From: Rhizophagus irregularis | Taxonomy: Eukaryota; Glomeromycota; Glomeromycetes; Glomerales; Glomeraceae | Assembly (NCBI RefSeq): GCF_026210795.1 | Contig: NC_089445.1 | Span: 3,100,001 to 3,164,000, forward strand | DNA length: 64,000 nt | Direction of reading: 5' to 3' | In this document: positions 53,516-64,000 of the stretch, piece by piece | How positions within the stretch are numbered: the stretch's first letter is position 1 | Layout: each line of letters starts with the position of its first letter | The notes under the pieces: generated by a model | Seen by the model: the letters and a program-made list of their open reading frames with translations, nothing else | What the model was told of the DNA's origin: nothing | Database searches by the model: none | Program-made: the position numbers and the translations under genes

Positions 53516-56012
53516 TTACACCTCATTTGTGTCATCTTGATAACCAGAGATATCAAAATCATAATCATCTCCGGAATCATGTTCAGATTCAAGTGTTGAT
53601 GATTGTTGTATATTATTCTTAAATCAAAAATTAAAATGTGAGCTTTTTTTTCTTAATTCATCTTAAAAAGAATTTAAATATTAATTATTACTTACTTGAA
53701 CTTTTTTAGCATCATTTTTGTTTACAAGGATTGATTTTTTCGGATTTGAACCTTTAACTGCCTCTTCTTGATTAGGTTCCGTTCGGAAACGCACTGATTT
53801 CTTACGTACAACTTTACCATCATTCTCCACATTCTCATTGTTTTTAGTTTCAGAATTGGATTCATTATTTAAATCAATTTTCTTTTCTACTTTTGCATTC
53901 AAAATCTTTTCTGCATGTCTTTTAAGTCCATCAAGATCATACCTTGGTTTAGGACTTACTTGAGCCGCGGCCCCTGTCATAATAGGAGCACTTATTTCAC
54001 TTATTTCGGAACGGAAAGCAGTATCACCATCGACATTTTCGATTTTCATATTTGATTGGCTTGGTTGAATGAACCGAGTTGTAATTGTCTGCGTCATATT
54101 CAATTGATTTTCGGATTTACCAGATGGTTCATCTACGCGTTCAATAACCATATTTGATTGCGTAGGTTCAATGTATCTCATGGCAGCTGATTGTGGTAAA
54201 TCATGATCATGATTAAGATTCGATGGTGGAACTTTTGAAATGTTATTTTCAGGTGCAATTTCAATTTGACTCATCCCATGAGTAGGTTGAACTGAATACA
54301 TACTACTTGCTTGACTATCTGGTCGATTAGAATTTTCATTTGTTGTAGGTATGTCACTTAATAATTTTGTAAACGAGCTATCACTGATATGCGAAAAATT
54401 TTTTGAAAATGTGGAAGGTATAACGCTTGCAATCAAATCATCTAATTCTTTAAGTTCGTTATTAGTAGCTTCTGAAATTATTGAAAAATCTTCATTCATA
54501 TTGCTCATATTGTTAGGAACTGGAAACGTATCCTGATACGATATTGAAGAACTATTTTGGTCATTTGTAGGAACTGGTTCACTTTTGGAAAATGATGGTG
54601 AACGCGAGGAATCTTCAAGAGAATGAGGTGAATGTGGTGGAGTTCTGTATTGCTGAGGTTGATATGGACTTTCTGGAGATAATAATGTTCCTTGAGTTGG
54701 ATCTATAGAATATTCTTGTTGAAAATGTTGAGAGTTCCTGTAAGATTGATCATTTTGTGGACTTCCGTACGAATTTGGTTGATGTGATTGTTCTCTTTGC
54801 TGAGAATTAGGAGTGAAAGGTGGTTGTGGTAAATATGGTGACGGTGGATATGATGGTGTATTAGGAGTGTTAGGAGTATTAGAATTTAACTGTGACTGTG
54901 ATAAATATGGTGACGGTGGATCATCTTGGTACGTATTTGGAGGATACGATGGTGTATTAGGAGTGTTAGGAGTATTAGGAGAGTAAGGTGATAAATATGG
55001 TGACGGATAATCATCTTGTGATGGACCTCGGTACGTATTTGGCGAATATGGTGATGTATTAGGAGTGTTAGGAGTGTTAGGAGTATTAGGAGTGAAATGT
55101 GATTGTGGTAAATATGGAGATGAATAGCCATCTTTTGATGATCTTTTATAAGAATCTGATGGATATGATGGATCATTTTGTTGGAAATTAGGAGGAAATT
55201 GTGGTTGTAATAAACGAGATGAATCATCATCCAGTGATGGTCCTCTATAAGAATCTGATGAATTTGATAAAACTTCTTGTTTGGAATTAGAAGGTTGTGG
55301 TAAATAAGGAGATGAATGCGATATATCCCTAGATGATTGATCTACAGGATAATTATTTTGTAAAGAGTAAAAGTTATTATTAACGGAAGGCGGACCTAAA
55401 TGTGAGTCGTTTGAATCCGGGGATGAAGTACTGATAAATTGAGAGACATTATGATCTATCATTATCGGAGAGTTTTTTCCTTGTTCATTATGGTCATCTC
55501 TAAATTTTTGAGATCTAAAATCACCACTTCGTTCAGTATCACTGGATTTTTTACCATCTCCAACTATCTTCCTTCTAATAAATACTACAATTAGAACTAT
55601 AACAACAAGAGCTCCACCAGCAACACCGAGCATTTCAGGCCCATTAACACCATCATCATCACCTTCTGCGACAGCGTTTTCTAGAGTTTTATTATTTATT
55701 GTATTATTGTCTATAACCGGAGGCAAGGTAGGAAAAGGAGCTAATAATTCTTCATTAGGATTGGTATTTTTAGGAGTAGGAGCTGTGGTTTAACGAGAAT
55801 TTAATTAGTATAAAATATATGTTTTTTTTCATTATATATTTATTTTATTACGAATTTTTATTATAATCGAACTTTCAAATAACAACAATTTTTTAATAAT
55901 TAAAATACTTGAATAGATTAAATTAAAAAAGATCATTAATAAAAAGAAATTTTTACAAGTTATACTAACCTTTCTGACGTTTCTGTAACTGAATAACGTT
56001 TACAAAAGACAT
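53516..56012 (-). CDS. Single-pass membrane protein with long Ser/Pro/Asn-rich tail
   Basis: Three exons (56012-55970, 55782-53696, 53617-53516) give 743 residues. The first intron is phase 1 (GTTAGT...CACAG), the second phase 0 (GTAAGT...TTTAAG). The N-terminal part is short (MSFVNVIQLQKRQK, again with KR/Q) and leads through a Pro/Asn-rich stretch to one membrane segment (MLGVAGGALVVIVLIVVFI, residues 65-83) followed by RRK. The long C-terminal region is low complexity, with repeated NTPNTPNTP, PSPYLPQ and SSDSYRGPS units and two related blocks (IEPTQSNMVIERVDEPSGKS, IQPSQSNMKIENVDGD). It ends with an acidic exon (HDSGDDYDFDISGYQ). Topology suggests a short outside and a large cytoplasmic tail, as in cell-wall or signalling sensors. 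No family is recognised. The neighbour at 59023-60441 is divergent and has a similar plan. Confidence 0.82.
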
Positions 56013-59000
56013 TGCTATAACTTTAAAATAAGAATATAATAAGTACGTACATAAATGTTACATGGTTTAAAAATTATTATTAAGAGATATAAATATTTAC
56101 CGAAAAATAAAGCATTTAAAGTCCAAAACGAAGAAAATAAAAAAGAAATTTAGGGAAAACGAGATATATGAAAAAGAATAAGGGGAGGGAGGGGAAAAGT
56201 AAAAAAGAATTATTGGTATATAATAAAGGAAAGAAGATTGAATAAAAGAACGAAACGAATAATATCTAAAAATCTTTTTCCTCTGCGTATGAAGTAAAAC
56301 GCAAAGGTTTCGGTTAAGATAAGAAAAATTGTGAGAGGCATTCGAAATAATTTAATTTATTTACAGATGTACAGTAATACAAAAAAATTTATAAGGTGAG
56401 TACCAATCAAGAGATTTATTTGATCGTTGTCTTAATATATCATTGTAATTAATTGTAAAGGTCACAAATTTTTTTTATTATTATTATCAGGTATTGCATT
56501 GTTTGTTTGAATACAACTAATACAACTGGGGCCTAAAAACCATGAGAAAAAAAAAAACCTTTTTTAATACTTGACATTCTAAGTAAAAACAAATATAAAA
56601 AACAATAAAAAATAAAAAAAGAAAAATATAATTATTTTTTTTTTGTTGTTGAAAAAAATTATGAATTGTTTACTTTTTGTGGAAATTCAATTTTATTCTT
56701 AATTCGTTACTTTAAAATCACAAGGTTGAACTTGTTGATCGTTTTTTCACTAACTAAAAATAAAAAATAATTAAAAAAACTTAACAGTTAACCTGTCAAA
56801 AAAAAAAATTAAATTAAATTAAATTAAAATTATTAGAAATTTAAACGGTTAATCGTAACAAAATCTCGGATACTTAATATAAAGATTTTATCCGAAATTT
56901 TAAGATTTTTTTTTTTTTTTTTAAAAAAAAAAACGATTAACAGTTAAATTTATTATGTAAGTATAAATTGCGGTAGTTACAAAAAAATTTTATCCGAAAT
57001 TTTAAGATTTTTTTTTTTTTTTTCAAACGATTAATTTAAGTAATTGCGGTAGTTTGCATAGTTTGCATGAAGAGATCAAAATAATAATAATAATTGATGA
57101 TACAAAGAATACAAAGATATAAACAATATAATCTTATAATCTTATAATCTTATAATCTCTCTTATCAATTTGATTATATTTATTTTAAATCAGTTTTTTT
57201 TTTTTAATTAAAATAATTTTTAAATCATTTTTAAAAAGGGAAAATTATTAAAAAATCAGAAATTTTCCTTTTTAAAATAATTTTGGATGTAGAATTTCAT
57301 AATGAATATTTTATTTTGCATAATTCATGTGATTCAGAACCAGTATAATAAGTATAATAAGTATATCATTGAATAATATCACGTTATAATTAATTTGTAT
57401 TTAAATACCTTTTACTTGATTTGGCCGTTATATTAGTGTGATATGTGGGCCAACATTGCCAACATTATAATATATGAAATATGTTTAATTAGTTTCTATT
57501 ACGCCCTTTAAACCATTATAAATTTGGTTTAGTTAAATTTAATTTGAAAAAAAAAAATAAAATAAAACTGCGGGATATTAATTAGAAACAACGGGGGATA
57601 AATACCGTAATTTTTTTACTTTTTTAAAAAATCATGATCTGATTGTACATTTAAAATATATTTTTAGAAATCCTAGAAAATACGTAATTTTTTTTTTTTA
57701 AAAAAAAGAAATGTATAAAAACTGTATTTAAAATAATATTATATATTATATTTTTTACTTATTTATATAACATAAGTTGAATTTTTTTTTATCTTTTCAA
57801 AAATAGAATAAGTACTATCATAAAGAGTATCGATTTACGATTTATATCCCAGTACATTAGATTATAATTTTGTCAAAAAAAAAAAATAAAAATAAAAATA
57901 AAAAAATGCCTCCTTGGAATTTCCCCTTGATTTTCTTTTGATCCTCCGCGTAAATTCTTCTTCTATCGAAGAAGAAATGTATATATATATTTTTATCGAA
58001 AATGACGAATAAGTGATCAATATTCGTTTTATTAACTCCGATTTAATAGATTTTTTATTACTAATGAAATTAAATAATTAAAATGAAGAATTGTCATGAT
58101 TCGGATGATTAATACAAACTCGTTCATGAAAATTTTTTCGTTATAAAAATTATTGTTTTTGGAAAAAAAGGAAAAAAGGAAAATCATTGTACATTGAAAA
58201 AATTCAAAAAAAGGTGATTATCAAGAAAGTAAACAATTAATTATATAATAATATTTATAATATTTATTTTTATTGTAAAAAGTGGTAATTGGTTGATGTG
58301 TTACCTTGTTACCTCATGAAAAAGCCTCATCCAAATTTTATAACTTGTGACGTATGTATGATTAAATTGCTCGATCAAATAAAGTAGAATAAAAAAATAT
58401 TTATTATCATCATTTTTTTTGGAAGGTGAACAATCAATTAGGTTTACGTTTCCGGTAACAAAACGTAACAAAAAATTTCTTAACGGGTTTATTCGGATAT
58501 TCCTCAATGATGACTCCGAACTCCGAAATGATCACTAAAAAAGAATTATTTGATTTAGGAACATTTTTTTAATGGTAATATAAAAATTATTGAAGAACTT
58601 TTTTTATATCGTAAAGAGTAAAGAGGAGTTTTAATTTTTTTTTTTCTCTCTTCAAATCTTCAAATTATTAAAATATTAAGGAAATTTTTTTTTATTTAAG
58701 ATTTTTTTATATATAAAAATAGTTTTTTTTTTAAAGTAATATTTTTTTTGATTTATGTAGACTTTTATTGGTTAATTAAAATAAAATACCTATTTTTGTC
58801 TAATTCCCATAAAGTAACAAACAGTCTTGCATCAATAGTCACTTGAATATTCTAAATTAAGATTCAAGTATAAAACGATTTGTGTTCTCCTATTTAACAA
58901 TTTTTTTTATAAAGAGAACCTTTGTTTTTTTTAAAAATATATTACATGGTGCAGTATAACTTTTAAAGATTCTAAAAAAAAAACAACGAATTTTTTTCCT

Positions 59001-59022
59001 CTTGAAAAAGAAAAAAAAAAAA
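56013..59022. other. Divergent intergenic region with a ~100-bp tandem repeat
   Basis: It separates two divergently transcribed membrane-protein genes and should hold both promoters. A unit TTTTATCCGAAATTTTAAGA, then a T run, then AAACGATTAA, then AATTGCGGTAGTT occurs twice (about 56887-56977 and 56986-57055). ATCTTATA repeats four times at about 57129-57160 and TTAAA repeats near 56810. No gene was seen; the 58301-58507 ORF is unsupported. Confidence 0.5.
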
Positions 59023-60441
59023 ATGAAGCACTTCATGTTATTATTATTATTATTATCTTTAATATTAGTGAAAATTAATTCTGTCGTTCATGCACAATTA
59101 GATAGTAAAAATTCAAATTGTACTTCAAACATTGATTCTCCATGTGCAAAATTAGACAAATTATTAGCTCCTTGTGGTTCAAAAATTGCTCCTCCTCCTG
59201 CTAATATTCAAGCATACGAATATACTGTTGATAGTAAGATACATTTATTAATTATTTTTATTTTTTTTTTAAAAAAAAAAGAAAAAATTGAAGTTTAAAA
59301 AAAAAATGAAATTTTTTTTTAAAGAAAATTTCTAATTTTTCTAATTTTTCAAAAAAAAAAAATTTTTTTTTTTTTTTTAGATAAAAATTTGGCAAGTTGT
59401 ATGTGTGATCAAAATACTTACGATACGCTTTCATCTTGTGTATCTTGTTATTCTAATGGAAACAGTAATATAAAAGCTGCAGACTTTAAGGATTATCAAA
59501 AATCCTGTAAAACTTATGGTTTTACATTTGGTCCACCAATTAAGGATGATTCTTCCCCAACTTCGAGTATTGCAGTAAAAGTATCAATAGCAATTGCTGG
59601 TTTCGTATTTATACTTGGATGTGTCTTAATTTGGTTTTGGTATAAAAAGAAATCTAATTCAATGAATAAAGATGAAGAATTTAAACGTGAAATCATTTTA
59701 ACAGAACAAGAAAGGTCTGCTCATCAACCTCATCCATCATCACCTAATAATAATTCGAAATCATCAAATCAAAGATTATCTAACAATAGTACACAACCTC
59801 TGAATCCAAGACTATCAAATAATAGTTCTTCATCACAGAATCCAAGGTTATCAAGTAATAGTTCTTCATCACAAAATCAAAATCCAAGGTTATCAAGTAA
59901 TAGTTCATCATCATCTCCGACTCAAAGATTTTCAAGTAATCCACAATTACCAATACAAAGGTTATCAAGTAATCCACAATTACCAATACAAAGATTACCA
60001 AATAATAATTTACAAATAACAACTAGATTACCAAGTAATTATTCTCAATCATCATCTGAAAGGTACCCTAGCAGTTATTCTCATTCATCAACTGAAGGTT
60101 TATTACCTAGCAATGAACCTAATCTTCCAACTCGTCCAAGTTTATATACTCCTCCTAGTACAATTCAAATTCCATCACAATCTCAATATTTTGCTCCACA
60201 TTTTAATATTCCACCTCAACAAACTCATTTTCTTCCACAACAACCTACTTATTCACTAATTCAACCAACTTCCGCACAAACTTATACACATCCACCTCCA
60301 CAACTTCCTCATTTTAATAATGGTAATTCACTTCCTGGTCCTGATCCCATGTTTTCGAGAATTCCTCTTCCCCCTCCCCCTCCTCCCCCTCCCCCTCGTA
60401 ATTATTATAATCCTAATAATTATTATGGTGGTCATAGTTAG
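59023..60441 (+). CDS. Type I membrane protein: cysteine-rich ectodomain and Ser/Asn/Pro-rich tail
   Basis: Two exons (59023-59233 and 59381-60441), joined across a 147-bp phase-1 intron, give 423 residues. The start MKHFMLLLLLLSLILVKIN is a signal peptide, with likely cleavage after VVHA. The ectodomain has about nine cysteines (NCTS, SPCAKL, APCGSK, SCMCDQ, SSCVSCYS, SCKTYG). One membrane segment lies at about 138-158 (VSIAIAGFVFILGCVLIWFW), followed by YKKK. The cytoplasmic tail is made of repeats such as NPRLSSNSSSS and NPQLPIQRLSS, and ends in a PPPPPPPPPPR run. The plan recalls fungal wall-stress sensors, but no WSC pattern is evident to me. The ATG chosen is the one directly before the hydrophobic core. 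Confidence 0.85.
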
Positions 60442-61278
60442 AATATACTATATATATTACCAACGAGTATATATTCGTTTTATGTTAAATAATGTTTCTA
60501 AATGTACTTTTAATTTGTATAATATTGTTCAACTGTAACTGTAACTTTATCTTTTGTAAATAAACTGATTTATATTTTTATAATGTTAGTGTATAATATT
60601 AGAGTCTAATTCCAAACGGACTTCTATTAGAACAAATAAAGGAGGATTCGTATCGCATTTATTATTCCGAAATAAATAATTTTTGATTAACTTGAGGCTT
60701 TTATTATTTCATTTGCTATTTCTTTGCGGTAGAAACATTTTGGCTTCAAATATTAAAGAATCAGATAAAGTATTAGGATTTTGGAAATTTGAAAATTTTT
60801 AAACATTTAAACAGTGAATAACCGTTTAAGCAGAGAATAGTCGTTTAAGCAGAGAATAACCGTTTAAAATAGAAAATTGTATCTTACAAAAATTGTTTAA
60901 TTTGTCAAATTTGTCAATAAAAGTGCAAACCCAGAAAGATTGGACACGCAATTCATACCTCTTTTTTATGAATAGCTCTGTCTTTAGATTATAGTCTCTT
61001 TTTATAGTTAAACGGATGAATATTTCATTTTGTCATTTAACAGATAAACCGGAAATAATCACGTGTAATTCTTAACGTATGCAGGAACTAAACAAAATTG
61101 GTAATTATAATTTCAGTCTAATCCAAAATTGTTACAACCATTTATGTTATGACTATTTTCAACGAACAAAGGACAAATTGTTCAGTATTTTCGGTCGTAC
61201 TGCTAAATGATCTATTATTAGTCATGTTATTTTTCATCATTTTTTTTTTTTTTATAAAAAAAAAAAATCTAAACTATC
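60442..61278. other. Intergenic stretch
   Basis: It contains the 3' flank of the membrane-protein gene and the 5' flank of the LRAT gene. About 60812-60868 has three copies of an AACCGTTTAAGCAGAGAATA-like unit of about 22 bp. No gene. Confidence 0.4.
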
Positions 61279-62274
61279 ATGAAACCCATGAAACCTCTAG
61301 AACAATTTATTAAAAATAATATTCAAGAAAAAATTAAAGATATAAAATATTTTAAAACATGGTTTAATGAAAATTTAGCTATAGTTATAATTTTAATTAC
61401 TGGAAATCCTTTTAAAAAATATGAAGCCACGTTAATTATTCATGAACCTGCTGAAAGAATGATGAATAGAATTTTTATAATACTTAAATGTATAGCGAGT
61501 GATTTAAAATTAAATAAAATCAAAAGAAAAATAGATATAATTAAAAAAAAATTGAATGAAGATAATCCTGGAATTCATTTCAATTTTTTTAATAATAATA
61601 TTATAGAAACAAAATTACCTTTTGATATTAATAATATTAATCCTGATGAATATATTAAACCATTAGATATTATTAAAATAAAGAGAGGTGGATATAAACA
61701 TGTTGCTATTTATTTAATTGATGGTAAAGTTTGTCAAATAGATGGCGCGAGAGGAAATTCTGGTGGATTATTTAAGAAGTTAAATTCTGGTGGTGTGAGG
61801 ATTGCTGATTGGAAATCATTCTTAGGTGATAATCCAGGAGAAGTAACTAGGTATCATGTGTTAATACCTTTTAAAAGAAAGGAGAAAATAATTGAACATA
61901 TTGAAAAAGCTTTATTAAGCAAGTATGGAGAGGGTGAGTATCATCTTTTATTGAAAAATTGTGAACATTTTGCCAATATGTGTGTTTATAGTATTAACAG
62001 ATCAGAACAAGTGGAAAAGTTGAAAAAGTATTTAATAGGGGTGAAAAGGAAAGAAAATAATAATATTTACAAAAATAATATTTTAGATATTAACAAAAGT
62101 GACAAAATGTTCACCAATTTAAAAGTATCTAGAGAACTAACTATAGAGGAAAAACAAATTATTGAAGAGTTACGAAGAAGTACTAAAGTTGAAACTATAA
62201 AAGAAACTTCAAAAGGATGGTTCTCATTTCGAAAAATCTTTAAAATCGTTTCATGTATATTTCGGCGAACATAA
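61279..62274 (+). CDS. LRAT-domain (NlpC/P60-like) protein
   Basis: A single exon of 331 residues. After a charged N-terminal region of about 125 residues, the LRAT-like core begins at IKPLDIIKIKRGGYKHVAIY. H141 is in the usual position of the catalytic histidine after a G-D/LDIIK-type start. VCQIDGARG and TRYHVLIPF follow, and the hallmark LLLKNCEHFANMCVYSINR carries catalytic C228. LRAT/H-rev107 proteins are thiol acyltransferases or phospholipases acting on membrane lipids, and the signature Asn-Cys-Glu-His-Phe is complete here. The C-terminal part after about 250 is Lys/Asn-rich without features. No membrane segment is obvious, unlike animal H-rev107 relatives. The substrate is unknown. 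Confidence 0.85.
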   Translation: MKPMKPLEQFIKNNIQEKIKDIKYFKTWFNENLAIVIILITGNPFKKYEATLIIHEPAERMMNRIFIILKCIASDLKLNKIKRKIDIIKKKLNEDNPGIHFNFFNNNIIETKLPFDINNINPDEYIKPLDIIKIKRGGYKHVAIYLIDGKVCQIDGARGNSGGLFKKLNSGGVRIADWKSFLGDNPGEVTRYHVLIPFKRKEKIIEHIEKALLSKYGEGEYHLLLKNCEHFANMCVYSINRSEQVEKLKKYLIGVKRKENNNIYKNNILDINKSDKMFTNLKVSRELTIEEKQIIEELRRSTKVETIKETSKGWFSFRKIFKIVSCIFRRT

Positions 62275-62789
62275 AATGGTGATATTTTGGGTATATTTTT
62301 TTTACATTCTGGATAGTTTTAATAGTGTTATAATAAAATACATTGGGATTAATTAATTACTTTTTATTAGTATGATATACTGTATAATTTGAGGCTAGAG
62401 TTAATCGTTAACTGGGTAATCGCGTAGTCACGTTGGAAATGTGTCATGTGACACCTATTTTTCTTCTATGATCGGGTATTTAGGAGATTTTGTAGCAAAA
62501 ATTAACCATTGATTGTACAAAAATTTTACTCGTTTTTTAAAATGGAAAACAAGCAAAAGAAAGTAGGATGAGAACGCGATACAAGCTTTACTATTGTGTG
62601 AATTATTTTCTCAAATTACAGGCGAGATAAATATTCCGTAGTCATTTCTAACAAAAGCGTCAAAATATTATTCGGAATTTATATTTTTAATATTTGTTGC
62701 GAAACCTTTCGGAAAGCATTACGCAGATATATATATTTTTCATAATCGTTACAATAACGAGTTAAACACAATAAGTAAATACTACTGCC
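62275..62789. other. Gene-free AT-rich stretch
   Basis: It includes the 3' flank of the LRAT gene. I see no gene, repeat or RNA here. Confidence 0.35.
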
Positions 62790-63066
62790 CAAAAGGGTCG
62801 CTTCATTTCTCCGACAATCATTTCACCGACAATTATCTCACCGACAGACGTTTCACCGACAGGGTCATTTCGCAGACAAATGTTTCATCTCATCGACAAG
62901 GGAATTTAGGATTAAAGTTAGGGTTAGGTAAGAAAATCAGGGTTGTGATTAGGCTAGGTTAGGGTAAGTGTGGATTAGGATTTCAAAACTGTCGGTGAAA
63001 TGATTGTCGGTGAAATGATTGTTGGTGAAATGATTGTTGGTGAAATGAAATGAGCCGGACCTGTCC
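62790..63066. mobile_element. Foldback of CCGACAATCATTTCA units with TTAGGG-like centre
   Basis: The left arm (about 62797-62870) reads GGGTCGCTTCATTTCTCCGA followed by repeated CAATCATTTCACCGA. The right arm (about 62985-63062) is the reverse complement: four units of GTCGGTGAAATGATT or GTTGGTGAAATGATT, then GAAATGAGCCGGACC. The centre has TTAGGGTTAGG, GGCTAGGTTAGGGTAAG and related telomere-like strings. Arms made of tandem 15-bp units with a different outermost piece are typical of foldback elements. No target duplication was found. No ORF. Confidence 0.65.
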
Positions 63067-64000
63067 AAAATGGGACAAAAGATACCTCAAATGGAAGGGT
63101 TATTTTGTTTTTTGGATCAATTTGACAGTCATGATAACCAGAGTACATCGACTACTCTGCAACTTGCAGTGGGGACGTCCATCGTGCATGTTTGTGATTA
63201 ACATTCAACAGACTACCTTGGGACCCTTCGTGCTCGCAATGGGAAAGACTGTGCTTGTCCGTGATTGTCCTACGACTATTCGATTAAAGTTTCGATGATT
63301 GGGTATAAACTTATGGTAATATTCAATCTGATCCCCTGACAATTTTGAAGATGTTTAAGAAAATTGTAGCTTGGAACAAATAAATAAAATGGGATCTTTA
63401 ATTAATTAGGAGCATATGTCTATGATATAATGATTCACATTTTATGTAACTATTTACGAATTATATATTTCTATGAAATTACTCGATGAAAACTTTGAAA
63501 AAACTGACATAATATAATTTTAAAGTAAGAGCGATTAATTTATTTGAATCCTAAAAAAATAGTTTCATGAAATAAAATTCAAACAATTTGTTATTAATAC
63601 TACAATTGGCAAAAGACAATCTACATCTAAATCTTTTCCCATCAACGAAAATCATTTTGTTTCCTATTTTTTACAATGTTAATAAAGTATACAGTGTAGT
63701 CCTATTTTAATCAACAATTTACAAATTATTCTTTATGGTTATCGTGATCGTCAGACGTGACGTAACGAGTTTTATAACTTTATGATAAAATATTCTCCAT
63801 TAATATTTGTGTTAAGTATTATGAATAAAATTACTGAAATTTAAATAAACTAAATAAACCACTATCAATAGAATTTACATTAGAATATTCAGAATTAATC
63901 AATTTACTACAATTAATTAATTTAAAAATGGGACAATAAGTTAAGGCCATTTTGGAGTATAAAACCAAAATATATTATAAACAATTTTTTTGTCAGTTTC
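63067..64000. other. Intergenic; a GC-richer patch of unknown origin
   Basis: About 63060-63300 is GC-richer and has an 82-codon ORF (WKGYFVFWINLTVMITRVHR) as well as an open stretch in a second frame (MGQKIPQMEGLFCFLDQFD). Neither matches anything I know, and no splice sites support them. This could be a gene relic. The remaining 700 bases are AT-rich without features. Confidence 0.35.

Noticed and set aside
54886-55230. 114-codon His/Ile-rich ORF inside the membrane-protein gene
   Set aside because: Out-of-frame shadow of the NTPNTP repeat region.

Overview
The window is nuclear DNA from an AT-rich fungus with short GT-AG introns (about 60-90 bp). It most resembles an arbuscular mycorrhizal fungus of the Rhizophagus type. 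That inference rests on the gene families seen here: protein kinases with a CxxC zinc-ribbon-like head, HKD/DLG motifs and Sel1 repeats, an F-box/LRR-like protein, a BTB-TLDc relic, a DM9 array, a flavin monooxygenase, and heavy decay plus many short foldback elements between genes. No database was searched.

Layout. 0-0.6 kb: a relic of the 12-cysteine family and a GC-rich, hairpin-rich island. 1.3-1.5 kb: a MITE with a 5-bp target duplication. 1.8-5.6 kb: a Sel1-repeat/kinase gene of two exons. 5.7-8.5 kb: repeats only, including a large foldback and a pogo-like MITE. 8.5-10.1 kb: a three-exon flavin monooxygenase. 10.1-17.5 kb: AT-rich DNA with three decayed coding relics and a second pogo-like MITE. 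17.5-25.3 kb: four paralogous 12-cysteine membrane proteins, two on the minus strand then two on the plus strand, sharing an upstream sequence block. 27.8-32.1 kb: one copy of a segmental duplication, carrying a kinase gene of six exons and interrupted by a 1.1-kb hAT-type element with an 8-bp target duplication. 33.1-36.4 kb: a kinase pseudogene and a BTB-TLDc pseudogene. 36.5-44.7 kb: a CCGGA foldback and the second copy of the duplication, split by about 4 kb of foreign DNA. That insert holds a GC-richer locus with overlapping long ORFs, one with a deaminase-like CAE/PCxxC signature. 45.2-46.7 kb: an F-box gene. 48.1-52.3 kb: four tandem DM9-domain units (one decayed). 53.5-60.4 kb: two divergent single-pass membrane proteins with long Ser/Pro/Asn-rich tails. 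61.3-62.3 kb: an LRAT-domain protein. 62.8-63.1 kb: a foldback made of CCGACAATCATTTCA-like units.

Functionally the window looks like accessory, fast-evolving territory: tandem and segmental duplication (12-Cys proteins, kinases, DM9 proteins), pseudogenes from the same expanded families, and small DNA elements. There is no operon-like pathway. The most interesting items are the 12-Cys cluster, which has a Kex2-like site and a C-terminal membrane segment but no visible signal peptide, and the deaminase-signature ORF whose neighbouring frame resembles a second relic at 12.9 kb.
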